The notes: a model not told the origin generated them from the letters alone. 64,000 nucleotides of DNA from Bifidobacterium asteroides DSM 20089 (GCF_002715865.1 NZ_CP017696.1:310001-374000); one strand, 5' to 3'. Counted from the stretch's first letter, positions 15,918 to 26,022 are shown. Program-made: numbers and translations.

Positions 15918-17161
15918 GGTTGGTTCTCCAAGAGGAAGGGGAGGTCCCGAATACTACCCAAAACGGCGTTGACCAGGCCTGGCTGGGTCTGCAGGCTTGG
16001 ATGAGCATCCAGGTCGGCAGCCAGCAGCATGACCGGGGAGGCGCTCTGAGCCGATTCGCCCATCAGCGCTGAGGGTTGGCGGTCGCCCAGCGAACCGGTT
16101 ACCAGAATGGTCAGACTGATCTGTTCGCAAGCATCAGTCCGGTCAAGTAAATCGTAGCCGTCTTGGCGTGGGTGGATGGCACTGCAGGCGTCCAGAAAGC
16201 TACGCGGATCCTCCGTGGGCAGGGTGGTTCCATGGGCACCGGAATTGTCGGGTTCCGGGGCCAGCGCTCGCAGCCGACGGCCATCAAGCAGGCATCGGCA
16301 GCCCAAGGAGGCATAGATTTCAACTGCCAGTTCAAACTCATCTGCGTTCCGGTAGGAGGCGGCCTGGCCGTCCAGGATCAGTTCAGTCCTGGTGCGCAGG
16401 GTGGGCTCATACTGGCGGACCATCAGGGTACCGGCCCGGGCAGTGGACAACCAGTGGACCCGCTTCATATCATCGCCCGGAGCATAGGGGCGCAGAGCAT
16501 GGAATTCCAGGTCGTCGTCTACAATGCCGGGACCAGGATCCCCCTCCAGGTCGCGTTCAAGTCCGGCTTCAAGGTGCGGCAGGGACACCGTGCGGGGATG
16601 GATATAGAGTTTTCGGGCATCAGCCAGAATCCGGCGACGGCGGATGAGTCCCAGCGGATCCCCGGCCTCCATGGTCACCGGGCCCAGGTCAATCACGCCA
16701 CGAGATCGGGCTTCCAGTTTCAAACGGATCTGGTGACTCTGGCCGGGAGCCAGGGCCGGCAATGGCGCCATGACGGTTCCTTGGCATAGAGCCAGGCCGA
16801 TTCGGCCGTGACGGGTGGGGTGGCTGCCCGGATTGGTCAGAACCAGGACCAGTTCAGCCTGACCGCCTACCTCCAGATGTCCTTGGTCCAGGTGCGTTTC
16901 AGCGATACAGGACAGGTTGCCCAGGCTCATCAGTAGCCCCAGCAGCAGCATACCTGCGCCCAGCAGAACGCCCGCAAGCAGTTCACGCCAACCAGTCGGG
17001 ACGAAGGCCAGAGCACAAATGAGCGCCGCCAAGGCCATAGCCCGGCCCAGGGCAGTGACCGACTGCCAAAGGTCAGCGGCCTGGGCTCGCAGGCCCTGTC
17101 TGGCTCCTGTCGAGGAGACCGGTCTTGCTTCCTGGGCAGGTCGGCTGGCGAAAGCGGTCAT
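15914..17161 (-). CDS. DUF58 family membrane protein
   Basis: A 415-residue protein with two adjacent N-terminal transmembrane helices (about 38-80). A beta-rich segment follows, then the DUF58 signature with FHALRPYAPGDDMKRVHW and MVRQYEP at about 235-270. The C-terminal part is vWA-like and lacks an obvious complete MIDAS. DUF58 proteins nearly always accompany MoxR ATPases, and the pair is thought to act in assembly or metal-dependent maturation of partner complexes. It starts 3 bases after the MoxR stop and overlaps the next gene by 4 bases. It is therefore translated as part of the minus-strand operon from 25.9 to 13.5 kb. Confidence 0.88.
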   Translation of the reverse strand: MTAFASRPAQEARPVSSTGARQGLRAQAADLWQSVTALGRAMALAALICALAFVPTGWRELLAGVLLGAGMLLLGLLMSLGNLSCIAETHLDQGHLEVGGQAELVLVLTNPGSHPTRHGRIGLALCQGTVMAPLPALAPGQSHQIRLKLEARSRGVIDLGPVTMEAGDPLGLIRRRRILADARKLYIHPRTVSLPHLEAGLERDLEGDPGPGIVDDDLEFHALRPYAPGDDMKRVHWLSTARAGTLMVRQYEPTLRTRTELILDGQAASYRNADEFELAVEIYASLGCRCLLDGRRLRALAPEPDNSGAHGTTLPTEDPRSFLDACSAIHPRQDGYDLLDRTDACEQISLTILVTGSLGDRQPSALMGESAQSASPVMLLAADLDAHPSLQTQPGLVNAVLGSIRDLPFLLENQP

Positions 17162-17164
17162 GGC

Positions 17165-18703
17165 TCACTGCTCCCCTGTGGGGACGGGGACCTTGGTCAG
17201 GGCTTCGGCCAGCGCCTGGTGTTCATCCATGCCCGCCAGCCTGCTCTGGGCGGTCAGAATCAGCCGGTGGGCCAGGATGGGGTCGACCAGGTCCTTGACA
17301 TCGTCGGGGATCACGTAGTCGCGGCCTTGGGCGCATGCCCGAATCCTGGCGCAACGCACTAGAGCCAGTCCGCCTCTGATGGAGGAGCCGACCCGGATGG
17401 CAGGGCTGTGCCGCGTGGCTTCGATGATGTGGATGACATATTCCATGATGGAGGAATCGCAGAAGACTTTGGATGCGCAGGTGGCCATGGCCTCCACCTG
17501 GGTGGCGTCGACCACCGGGTCGACCAGACCGGCCCTGTCACGGATATTAGCCTCTTGAAGGATGCGCATGCTGGCATCGTGCCCCGGTGCCCCAAGTGAG
17601 GTGCGGATCAGAAAGCGGTCCATCTGAGCCTCGGGCAGGGCATAGGTGCCCAGCTGCTCGACGGGATTCTGGGTGGCCATGACCATGAATGGCCGGGGAA
17701 GGCGGTAGGTGCGGCCATCCACGGTTATCCGGCCCTCCTCCATGACCTCCAAGAGGGCTGACTGGGTCTTGGGGGAGGCCCTGTTGATCTCGTCAGCCAG
17801 AACCAGGGAGGCGAAGACCGGGCCGGGTCGGAAGGAGAATCGTCCTTGAGACTGGTCGTAGAAGGTCACGCCCAGCAGATCGGAGGGCAGCAGGTCGGGG
17901 GTGAACTGGATCCGCTTGCAGTCCACGGCAATGGAGGCTGCCAGTGCCCGCGACAGCTGGGTCTTGCCGGTGCCCGGATTGTCCTCCAGGAGCACATGGC
18001 CCCCTGCAATCAGGGCGGTGACGCAGAGGGCAATGGTTTCCTCCTTGCCTAGCACTGCCTGGCCGACATTGTCGACGATGGAGCGGAAGAGGTTGGCGAA
18101 GGTCGACACATCCATGGCGGCCTGGCTGCTGCCTGTGGCCTGGCTCGATCGTCTCTGCTGCCTGGCCCCTGCTGCCTGTTCTTCTGCTTCGGTGGAAGAC
18201 CGCCGGTTCCGTCTGTTCTTTTTCGCATCTGCAGGTTCTCCGGTCCGGACTTCGTATCTGGGGGCCGAGGTTCGTCCCGGCTGGGGGTTACGGGACTGAT
18301 CGGTGACGTCGACGAGGTCAGGTCTGGCAGAAGCTGAGGAGGATTGTGGGAACAGGTCATGGACCGGTTGGCGGACGGGGATGGTCCCGTCTTCCGCCAT
18401 GGTGCGGTCCGATGGGAGGGATTCCGTCCCCGATTCCTGAGTTCTTCCTTGTTCGGCAGCCGCGGGGATACGACCGGGCCGGGTCCGGTCGTCGTTCACT
18501 GCCGGAGCGGATTCCTGCTGGCCCAAACCTGCCATGAGGGCCTGGCGCTGTCGCTTCAGTACGTCCAATCTGTCGGCAGGGATTCGTCGGCTTTCGCCGC
18601 TCGCCTCGCGCGCGGCCTTGGGGGTACCCCTCCTGGTCGCGTCATTCGGGATGGTGCCGTCCTGCTGGATGGGCTCCTGTGCGTTTCGTTCATCCATGGT
18701 CAT
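17165..18703 (-). CDS. MoxR-type AAA+ ATPase with long disordered N-terminus
   Basis: 512 residues. The C-terminal ~310 form a MoxR AAA+ ATPase: Walker A DNPGTGKT (Lys247), Walker B LVLADEINR, and the sensor-1 region VMATQNPVEQLGTYALPEAQ. MoxR proteins act as chaperone-like ATPases on vWA/DUF58 partners, and a DUF58 gene follows immediately. Unusually, the first ~195 residues precede the AAA domain and are rich in Ser, Thr, Arg, Gln and Pro with no predicted fold; typical MoxR proteins are ~330 residues. This tail is a plausible phosphorylation target of the kinase encoded in the same cluster (inference). The gene overlaps the FN3 gene stop by 4 bases. The start choice MTMDERN could move by two codons. 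Confidence 0.9.
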   Translation of the reverse strand: MTMDERNAQEPIQQDGTIPNDATRRGTPKAAREASGESRRIPADRLDVLKRQRQALMAGLGQQESAPAVNDDRTRPGRIPAAAEQGRTQESGTESLPSDRTMAEDGTIPVRQPVHDLFPQSSSASARPDLVDVTDQSRNPQPGRTSAPRYEVRTGEPADAKKNRRNRRSSTEAEEQAAGARQQRRSSQATGSSQAAMDVSTFANLFRSIVDNVGQAVLGKEETIALCVTALIAGGHVLLEDNPGTGKTQLSRALAASIAVDCKRIQFTPDLLPSDLLGVTFYDQSQGRFSFRPGPVFASLVLADEINRASPKTQSALLEVMEEGRITVDGRTYRLPRPFMVMATQNPVEQLGTYALPEAQMDRFLIRTSLGAPGHDASMRILQEANIRDRAGLVDPVVDATQVEAMATCASKVFCDSSIMEYVIHIIEATRHSPAIRVGSSIRGGLALVRCARIRACAQGRDYVIPDDVKDLVDPILAHRLILTAQSRLAGMDEHQALAEALTKVPVPTGEQ

Positions 18704-21700
18704 TCATCCTTGTCTGCTGAGGGATCCCCAGACGGGTTCTTGTCGCTTGGCTTGTCGTCCTTCTTGGGCAGGGTCAGCTCCTTGGCGGCGGCGGGCGAAT
18801 CGCCTTCGGAACCCACGCCACGGATGCTGGCGACGGCCCGGAAGTTCAGCGTGGCGCCCGGCTTGGCTGATCCGGCGGGCAGGGTGATGATCTGACTCAA
18901 CTCCGGCTGGTTGCAGGCCAGGGTCCAGGAGGCATCGTCGGGGTCGAGGCCATCGATGCTCACCCGGATGTCTGCGCAGGGCCGGCCGTGTTCGGATCCG
19001 GGGTTCAAAACCAGCTTGACCTGGTCCTTGCCCAGGTACTCCAGAGTCTGGAATGCAGGCGGATCCGGATGCGACCAGGTAGATCCAGAGGCTGAGGCCA
19101 CAGGTCCTGATCCGGCCATATTGGCTGGGGTCACGCTCACTGTGCAGGCGCCTCCTGCTTCGTCATGGCCCACATCGAAGACCGCCTTGGTGGCGGTGGC
19201 CGACCGCCATCGTGGCGAACCGCATCCGGCACCCTCGCCGTGGACCGTATAGCTCTGGATGGGTGAGCCATGATTCTCTGGTGGGCGCCAGGTAATGGTC
19301 AGGGTTTCCTTGGTGCCGCCGTCCACGGTCAGAGCCTGCACGCCTCCGGGGAGTACGTCCGGTCTGGCTGCCGCCGGCGAGGATGCGGGGGACCAGCCGA
19401 CTTGGTTGTGGGCTTGGACGGTGAAGGAGTAGTCATGGCCGTTGGCCAGCCCGTCGATCCGGCAGGTGACGGCATTGCCGCAGGAGCGTTGTCCCGAGCC
19501 CGCCGACGATGTGTAGGAGACCCGGTACTCGTCCACCGGACTGCCGTTGACTGCACCCGGCTCCCAGGCCAGGAGAACCGTTCCGTCGCCTGCCTGGGCG
19601 GCACCCGCCAGCATTCTGGGGGACTGTGGGCGGTCGATGATGCCCACGGTGATGGTGGCGCTGACCCGGCGTCCCGGATCACGGCTGCCATCTTCGACCG
19701 TGGCCAGAATGGTGTTGGTGGAGGCGCCGATGTCGCGATCGGCCCTGATGGCGATTTTTCCGTCGCTCAGGTTGGTGGCTGTCAGTCGTGAGGTGTCGTC
19801 GCTGACCAGGCCGACCAGGCGCAGCGGGGTGTCGGGGAAGGGGTTGAGGGCACCGTCGAACAGATCCAGCTCCAGACTCTGTCCTGCCTTGAGCCCCACC
19901 TGACGTGAGGGGACCGAAGCCAGCGGTCGGGTGGTGGCGACTATGCGGAAGGCCAGGACCGTATGCACATCGCCGGATGGACTGGTGATGTTGACCGGTA
20001 GGGTGGCCTTGGTGCCGGGTATCGCGGTCTTGTCGGCGGCCACGTTCAACTGGCCCTGAGGACTCAGTTTGGCATGGATTGGCCCTTCAGGGTTCCCGGA
20101 GGAGAAGGTGCTGTCGGCCGGGTCGCTTCCCTGGGGCCAACGGGTCATAGCGGATAGGGAGATGGTCTGTGCCGGCTCTCCGGCCACCAGATCGATGACC
20201 GGTGCCGAAAGGACCGGCGGGGATGCTCTGCCGCCTACAACGGTGATGGGCAAGGTCAGCACAGACTCGTTGACGATGGCCTGGCCGCCTGGATCCCCGT
20301 CACGGACGGCAAAGGTCAGTGAGGCTGGCCCAGCATAGTCCTTGGCGGCGGTGAACTTCAGGGTGTGCTCGTCCACATAGGGGTCGGATCCGTCGGACTT
20401 GGTGGCCGAGACGGACTGGCGCGAGGCGATCCGTGCGGTCTTGCCCGCACCCACCCTGACCTGATCGGCGATGTCGATGGTGATGCTCTGCCCAGCCCGC
20501 ACTTTAAGGGCCGGAGCCCGAGGTCTCAGGACAGGGGGAAACACCCCATAGGCAGGGACCTTCACAAAGGCCATTGAAGTGATCTTGAACCGGGTGTTGG
20601 TGACGGTGTAGGGTACGGCTCTGGCCTGGTCGGTCAGGTCGATGACCAGCTTGGTGGAGCCGGCCTCGCCTACGGTCCTGGCGTGGGCCCTTGCCCCGGG
20701 GTAAATCCCAAGGCGCAGGTCATCGAGGGTGCCGGATGGATTGTTGATGGAGTCGGCCAGATTGACTTCCACGCTGCGCTTGTCCACCGTGTCCTCGGGA
20801 GCCACCTGGTAATCCTGGGCTATGGGTGGCTGGATAGGGGCCTGGGGGTCAGAAACCACGGTCAGGGTGGCCTGGTCACTCAGACCTGCCCGGTTGCGCG
20901 CCTGATAGACCAGATAGGAGGTTCCTGGCTGTGAGGGGGCAGTCAGCCGGATCATGCCGTCCTCCACGCTGGCCTGGTCCAGGCCCTGGCGCTCCAGGTG
21001 GGGGTCCAGACTCAGGGGGTCGTCATCCCCAGCGATGTCGTTGAGCAAAACCGGCACATCGGCCACGGTCCCAGGGCGCAGCCTGACCTTGTCGTCCCTG
21101 GCGAAGACCCCGGTCACCGACGAGTCGGGAAAGACACCGATGCGGACGCGCGCCTGGGCACGCTGCCCCACCCAGTCCTCTACGGCGTAGGTGAACTCGT
21201 CGGTGCCGTGCGAGTCGGGATAGGCCTCATAGATCAGGTAGTCGGCCCCGGCTTTGACAATCCTGCCCAGTCTGGGCGCCTGGTTGCCCAAGCCGGACAG
21301 GGTGTCGCAGTCTCCGTCCGGGTCGATGCCGGTCAGCGGGACAGGGATGCGCACCTTGGTCCCGGCAGCCACCTGGGCCCGCAGGTCCTTGGGGGTGGGT
21401 GCTGGTTTGCTCGCGGGATCGGAGACATGCACCCGGAAGGTGATCGTACCTGAGGCTGCGTTGCCCAGATCGTCCCTGACCGTATAGGTGGCCGGGAAGT
21501 CCCCGGTGCGCTCGCTGGCCTGATACCTGACTGTGTCCCCGGATACGAAGGCCAGGCCCGCAAAGGTCCGTTGATCCGTAGCCAGCTGCTGGTCCAAGGC
21601 GACGCTGGTTCCGTCAGCGTGGGTGACCTTGTCCATGACCGCAACCGTGACCAGGCCCGATGAGCGGACCCCCACGGTCAGATTCGGGGCCTTGGGCGCC

Positions 21701-24126
21701 GAGACTGCCCTGCTCAAGGAGGGGGGCTGCAGGACGATGGTCCCCTGAGCGCTGCCCTCGGCGTTGGCGACCGTGTAGGCAATGCTTAGCGGGTGTGTGG
21801 GGATTTTTCTGGCTGACAGGTAGACCCTGCGGTGGTCCACGATGCCGACCTTGATGCCTGATTCCGGATCCACGTGTACATCGGTCAGGGCCAGCACTCC
21901 GCCCATGGGATCCAGGTCGTTGTCGAGCGGATCGACGATGGCGGTCTGGTCGGCCCCCAGCAGGGCCACGTCGTTGACGGGAACCGGCGGCGCGGATCCA
22001 CCCTGATCGCGTTGTGCCTCCAGTCTGACCAGCCCCTGGGCCTCCTGGTCACCCTGGGCCACCCGGTAGGGCACATAATAGGTGCCCGGGTTGGCGGCGG
22101 TGGCGGTGAAGGAAAGACTCTCGGAGTCGACTTCCACCTGGATTCCGTCAGTCTTGTCGACCCGGACCAGGCGAAGGGGTTGAGCGGCATTGGCGTGTAC
22201 ACTCCTGCTCAGGTCCACGCTGACCTCTCGGCCGGGGGTGGCCTGGCGAATGACCGGATCGACCAGGGGGGCCAGGGTGTTGACGGGTCTGACGGTGAAG
22301 TATATGAGTCCCTGACCGCTCATGACTCCGTCCGAAACGGTGACTTTGACAGCCAGCCGACCGGAGGTGGCCGACCCAGCGCTCATGGTCAGCTGCCCGT
22401 CAGCCCTGGTGGACAAGGATATCCGATCGGAGTTGACCGGTTCGGCGCCGACCAGGGTCAGCGGGTCCCCGTCGGGATCTTCGAAGCCGGCCAAGGCGTT
22501 GACGGTGGTCGTAGCGCCCTGCTCCACCTCATATTCGGGAGGGGTATCGCTCTGGACCGGTGCCTGGTCGCCTCGGTCCATCTTGGCCGGGGCGATGTTG
22601 AGGTCGATGCCAGCCGAGGAGACCTGTCCCCGTCCATCGGTGATGGAGTAGTTGATTCGGGCCCGGCCGGCAGGTGCGTCGCTGGCATCCACCTGCAGGT
22701 AGCGGCCGTTCATGACCGGAGTCAGGCGCAGATTCCCCTGTGAGCTGCGCGCATCCTCGATTCGCAGAACCGAGCAGTCGGTCTGGCGATCGTTGCGCAG
22801 AGGGTCCAGTAGGGCCCTGGAACCGGCCCGAATGCCCAGACTGTCGTCCTCGGCCTGGATGGGCTGGGATCCTGATCGACAGGTGGCCGTGAACCGCTGG
22901 CGATTGTCGGCCGAGTCCTGGCGTTGATCGGTTTTATCTGTGTGTTTGACCTCCATGGTCCGCCACTGCGGCCGGATCACCTTGGTGGAGGATTGGGGGT
23001 TCCAAACGTCGCCAGTCAGCACGTCGTTGAGGATTACCCTCCGGTGGTTGGCCCGGAAGACCAGGTTCGAGGTGGGGCTGATGGTCTCCAGAGTGGTGGG
23101 ACGCGGCTGGGGTGACCGGACCTGGGGCACGGCCGTCCCCGTCGCGCACAGCCGCAGAAAATTCCGTCCCGAGGAGGCCCAGGCCGTCCAAAGGCACCCG
23201 CCCGAGGAGACCGGCTGGGCGGGTTGGCCGCTGCCGCCGGTGTGTACGTTCTCAACCTGATTCCGTGGATGATCCAGATTGACAATGTGGACGCTTTCCT
23301 GATCGGTCAGGCCCACCCAGGGTCCCTGGCGGTCCATATCCACTGGAGTGGACTGGAGCTGCAGGTCTCCCCGGTGCGGTATCCGGGTGGATCCTTGGGG
23401 CCAGTAAAGCCGATCGCCCGCCAGGAGGACGGGTCTTCCGCCAATGACGCTGAATGCTGTGGCTCGGACGGGAGTGTGGCCCGTCAGGGAGTCCAGCTCA
23501 CGGTGGGCCCGGGAGTCCGGTCCGTCGATCCTCAGCACGACCCCGTCCGAGGGCCGGTAGGCGTAAACAGCTCCGGAGGCGTCCACAGCGACCGCGGCCC
23601 CGGAGCCCAGGGCCAGTACAGGGTCTCGGCGTTGCGGGTCCATATCTGCCGGAGAAGTCGCCTGACCGACCCAGATCTTGCCGGTCCGTGCCTGGAAGAG
23701 GACCAGGGTGGGTCCGTTGACCATTCGCTGGATACTGGCATCCGACCGGGTGGTGTCCCCCAGGGTGGCGGTGGATGCCGCTATGGGCGCCATGCCTCCC
23801 TCACGGCCCAGGATGACCGCGTATCCACTCTGAGCCAGGTCGAAGCGGTCGGTGCCCGTCGACAGGGCCACGTCAGCCTCGCCGATGTCGGGCTTGAACC
23901 GGGCCACTTTGCGCTCGTTCTGAGAGCTGATCCAGATGCTGCCGTCGTCCACCTGAACAGCACGGCGGTCCACCCCATGCATGAACAGGGCGCCCAGGGT
24001 GAGCAGGACCAGCGCTGTCAGTGTGACGGCCAGGATGGCGGCAGGGCTCTTGGTGCGGACGGTCAGAGTATGCCGGAGACGCGGCCCGGCCTGGCGCATC
24101 CGCAGGAACAGTCCCTGCAAGTCCAT
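18700..24126 (-). CDS. Giant membrane-anchored cadherin-like/fibronectin type III surface protein
   Basis: About 1808 residues. A short basic cytoplasmic N-terminus (MDLQGLFLRMRQAGPRLRH) leads to one transmembrane helix (~30-53), then a very long extracellular part. The first ~350 residues after the membrane resemble a beta-propeller-like sensor region. They are followed by many Ig/cadherin-like modules of ~95 residues with recurring DPDGDPLTL-, TYTVRDDLGN- and TITVG-type strands (bacterial Big/cadherin repeats). Two to three FN3 domains lie near residues 1460-1750 (DEYRVSYTS, GHDYSFTVQAHNQVGWSPAS). The C-terminus is charged (KKDDKPSDKN). The ATG at 24126 is preferred (GGGG just upstream, AGGAAAGG further up); an in-frame GTG at 24159 would add 11 residues. 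In B. longum the equivalent FN3 protein has been reported to bind a host cytokine (recalled, not verified). Second gene of the kinase cluster. Confidence 0.85.
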   Translation of the reverse strand: MDLQGLFLRMRQAGPRLRHTLTVRTKSPAAILAVTLTALVLLTLGALFMHGVDRRAVQVDDGSIWISSQNERKVARFKPDIGEADVALSTGTDRFDLAQSGYAVILGREGGMAPIAASTATLGDTTRSDASIQRMVNGPTLVLFQARTGKIWVGQATSPADMDPQRRDPVLALGSGAAVAVDASGAVYAYRPSDGVVLRIDGPDSRAHRELDSLTGHTPVRATAFSVIGGRPVLLAGDRLYWPQGSTRIPHRGDLQLQSTPVDMDRQGPWVGLTDQESVHIVNLDHPRNQVENVHTGGSGQPAQPVSSGGCLWTAWASSGRNFLRLCATGTAVPQVRSPQPRPTTLETISPTSNLVFRANHRRVILNDVLTGDVWNPQSSTKVIRPQWRTMEVKHTDKTDQRQDSADNRQRFTATCRSGSQPIQAEDDSLGIRAGSRALLDPLRNDRQTDCSVLRIEDARSSQGNLRLTPVMNGRYLQVDASDAPAGRARINYSITDGRGQVSSAGIDLNIAPAKMDRGDQAPVQSDTPPEYEVEQGATTTVNALAGFEDPDGDPLTLVGAEPVNSDRISLSTRADGQLTMSAGSATSGRLAVKVTVSDGVMSGQGLIYFTVRPVNTLAPLVDPVIRQATPGREVSVDLSRSVHANAAQPLRLVRVDKTDGIQVEVDSESLSFTATAANPGTYYVPYRVAQGDQEAQGLVRLEAQRDQGGSAPPVPVNDVALLGADQTAIVDPLDNDLDPMGGVLALTDVHVDPESGIKVGIVDHRRVYLSARKIPTHPLSIAYTVANAEGSAQGTIVLQPPSLSRAVSAPKAPNLTVGVRSSGLVTVAVMDKVTHADGTSVALDQQLATDQRTFAGLAFVSGDTVRYQASERTGDFPATYTVRDDLGNAASGTITFRVHVSDPASKPAPTPKDLRAQVAAGTKVRIPVPLTGIDPDGDCDTLSGLGNQAPRLGRIVKAGADYLIYEAYPDSHGTDEFTYAVEDWVGQRAQARVRIGVFPDSSVTGVFARDDKVRLRPGTVADVPVLLNDIAGDDDPLSLDPHLERQGLDQASVEDGMIRLTAPSQPGTSYLVYQARNRAGLSDQATLTVVSDPQAPIQPPIAQDYQVAPEDTVDKRSVEVNLADSINNPSGTLDDLRLGIYPGARAHARTVGEAGSTKLVIDLTDQARAVPYTVTNTRFKITSMAFVKVPAYGVFPPVLRPRAPALKVRAGQSITIDIADQVRVGAGKTARIASRQSVSATKSDGSDPYVDEHTLKFTAAKDYAGPASLTFAVRDGDPGGQAIVNESVLTLPITVVGGRASPPVLSAPVIDLVAGEPAQTISLSAMTRWPQGSDPADSTFSSGNPEGPIHAKLSPQGQLNVAADKTAIPGTKATLPVNITSPSGDVHTVLAFRIVATTRPLASVPSRQVGLKAGQSLELDLFDGALNPFPDTPLRLVGLVSDDTSRLTATNLSDGKIAIRADRDIGASTNTILATVEDGSRDPGRRVSATITVGIIDRPQSPRMLAGAAQAGDGTVLLAWEPGAVNGSPVDEYRVSYTSSAGSGQRSCGNAVTCRIDGLANGHDYSFTVQAHNQVGWSPASSPAAARPDVLPGGVQALTVDGGTKETLTITWRPPENHGSPIQSYTVHGEGAGCGSPRWRSATATKAVFDVGHDEAGGACTVSVTPANMAGSGPVASASGSTWSHPDPPAFQTLEYLGKDQVKLVLNPGSEHGRPCADIRVSIDGLDPDDASWTLACNQPELSQIITLPAGSAKPGATLNFRAVASIRGVGSEGDSPAAAKELTLPKKDDKPSDKNPSGDPSADKDE

Positions 24127-24311
24127 AATCCCCTGGGTTCCTTTCCTGTCCTGCAGCACAGGCCATGATGCCTGACCTATGCCTTTGTCTTTTAATGAGT
24201 CCCGGACCGCCGTCTATGCTCTCTCTGACGACCGATTTTAGCTGGTTTGCCAGGTCTTGGCGGTCTGTGAAAGTCGGGGTGGTCGAATGTGAAAATGCCT
24301 CCACCGAGGGT

Positions 24312-25868
24312 TCACTGAACAGCGCAGATAATGGTGGGCTCCTGGGACATGCTCCGGTCGGCCCGCACCAGGGTGACGCTGATGCAGGTCTGGCCCCCCT
24401 GCGGACTGTCGATGCGGGCGGTCGGCTGTCGGGTCTGCACGCTGCGGCCACGATCTCCGGTGCCGCCCTGGTCCAGGGGATGCCAAACGTAGCTGTCTGC
24501 CGGTTTGGGGTCGGGATTGACCCAGGTGAACACGGCCGTGGTGCCCTGGTAGTGGCCTTGGCCCTGGGTGGGCGAGGGAACCGGACCCTCCTGCAAAGCC
24601 TGGGGGTCGCTCGAATCCGTCGGGTCCGGGGACTGCATCTGTTGGGATTGGACCTGGGAGGAACCCGTGGTCGGCCGTGAGCCTCGTTCGGAACCGTTCG
24701 GCAGGCCGACAACCAGGGCCCAGGCCAGGGCCAGGGCCAGGACGATGGCGAGGATCAGTCCTAAAAGGATCAAACGGCGGCTGCCGCCGGGGAAATGCCT
24801 GGCCTGGCTGCCTTCATGGTCAGTGACCGCCTCACTGTCTGGGCGCAGACGCGGTTGGGAGCTGGCCCGTGCCCCGGTCCAGGGGCGGCCGGACTCCTTG
24901 CATTCTTCCCGGCCTGCGATGACTGCGATCCGGGCATGTGGGCCCGCATATGCCTTCGGATAGGGGTCGATTCCCTCGCCGATGAAGGGCGTTGCATGGC
25001 CGTAGAGCTCCTGCTGGACCTCCTGAAGTGCGCGACCGAACTCCAGCGCCGAGTAGTAGCGATCATCCCGGTCATGAGCCATGGCTTTCTCCAAGGCGGC
25101 GGACAGCATAGGAGAAGCTTCGCCCATGTGCAGAACCGGGGTTTCCGCTGTCAGAATCAGCCGGGCAAGGTGATCCTCATTCCGGGCCTGGTAGGCGTAC
25201 TCGTAGGGGGAGCGGCCGGCCAGCATGCCGAAGAGCGAGGCACCCAGGGAGTAGATGTCGCTGGCCTCGGATCCTCCCGAGCGGTTTGCCAGGACCTCTG
25301 GGGCCGCCCAGGGTATGGAAAGTCCGCCGGCCCGTTCGCTTCCATAGATGCCCGAGGAGATGCCGAAGTCAGCCAGGACGGGCAGGCCCTGGTCCGTGAT
25401 GAGAAAGTTGCTGGGTTTGACGTCCCGGTGCAGGATTCCGCGTTCATGGGCGCAGCAGAGGGCCGAGGCCATGCGCACTCCCAGGTCCAGCACGCTTTCC
25501 TGGTCCATGCCCCCCTTGAGCATGATGGTCTTGCAGCTGCCGCCCGGGGCGTATTCGAGTACCAGGCAATCCCGTCCGTCATCGCTGACCAGGGCCTGGT
25601 GGATGCTCAGGATGCAGGGGTGGGTGGAAAGCTTGGCCAGGTTCTTGGCCTCCCGCAGAAAGAGCTGATGGGTCTGTCGGTCCATGCTGCCTTGGAGTGC
25701 CACCTTGACTGCCACAGGTCGGTTGAGCCCCTCCTGCTCATACAGGTAGACGGCGGCTGTGCCTCCAAGATCCAGGGGGCGCATGAGCCGCAGCCCGGGC
25801 AGCACCGGGGCTTGGTCCACGGCTGGAACCGTACCCGGGCGCTGGGCCTGGGAACCATTCTGTTGCAA
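24312..25868 (-). CDS. Membrane Ser/Thr protein kinase (Pkb2-like, no PASTA domains)
   Basis: 518 residues with the kinase domain first (about 24-300). Motifs: a degenerate glycine loop LDLGGTAAVYL, in which the first Gly is Asp; VAVK with Lys55; HRDVKPSN (Asp149); DFG (Asp167); and APE. A transmembrane helix at about 368-392 leads to an extracellular region of ~125 residues. Its last ~80 residues look like a single FN3-like beta domain. PASTA repeats, typical of PknB, are absent. The start is TTG at 25868, placed 9 bases after a perfect AGGAGG followed by TGA (about 25878-25886). The downstream FN3 protein gene is 185 bases away, so it may have its own promoter or a processed junction. It probably phosphorylates members of this cluster (inference). 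Confidence 0.9.
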   Translation of the reverse strand: MQQNGSQAQRPGTVPAVDQAPVLPGLRLMRPLDLGGTAAVYLYEQEGLNRPVAVKVALQGSMDRQTHQLFLREAKNLAKLSTHPCILSIHQALVSDDGRDCLVLEYAPGGSCKTIMLKGGMDQESVLDLGVRMASALCCAHERGILHRDVKPSNFLITDQGLPVLADFGISSGIYGSERAGGLSIPWAAPEVLANRSGGSEASDIYSLGASLFGMLAGRSPYEYAYQARNEDHLARLILTAETPVLHMGEASPMLSAALEKAMAHDRDDRYYSALEFGRALQEVQQELYGHATPFIGEGIDPYPKAYAGPHARIAVIAGREECKESGRPWTGARASSQPRLRPDSEAVTDHEGSQARHFPGGSRRLILLGLILAIVLALALAWALVVGLPNGSERGSRPTTGSSQVQSQQMQSPDPTDSSDPQALQEGPVPSPTQGQGHYQGTTAVFTWVNPDPKPADSYVWHPLDQGGTGDRGRSVQTRQPTARIDSPQGGQTCISVTLVRADRSMSQEPTIICAVQ

Positions 25869-26022
25869 GGGACATCACCTCCTGGGACTGCCTGAGAACT
25901 TCTATCCACGATAACAGCACGTCGTTGCCGATCAGGCATCCATTGAGCCTCTTGTGGACGGTCACCGACCAACGAGTTCCGTGGCCTGTAGATGGACCAT
26001 GCCGGACCCTATTCTTGTAACT

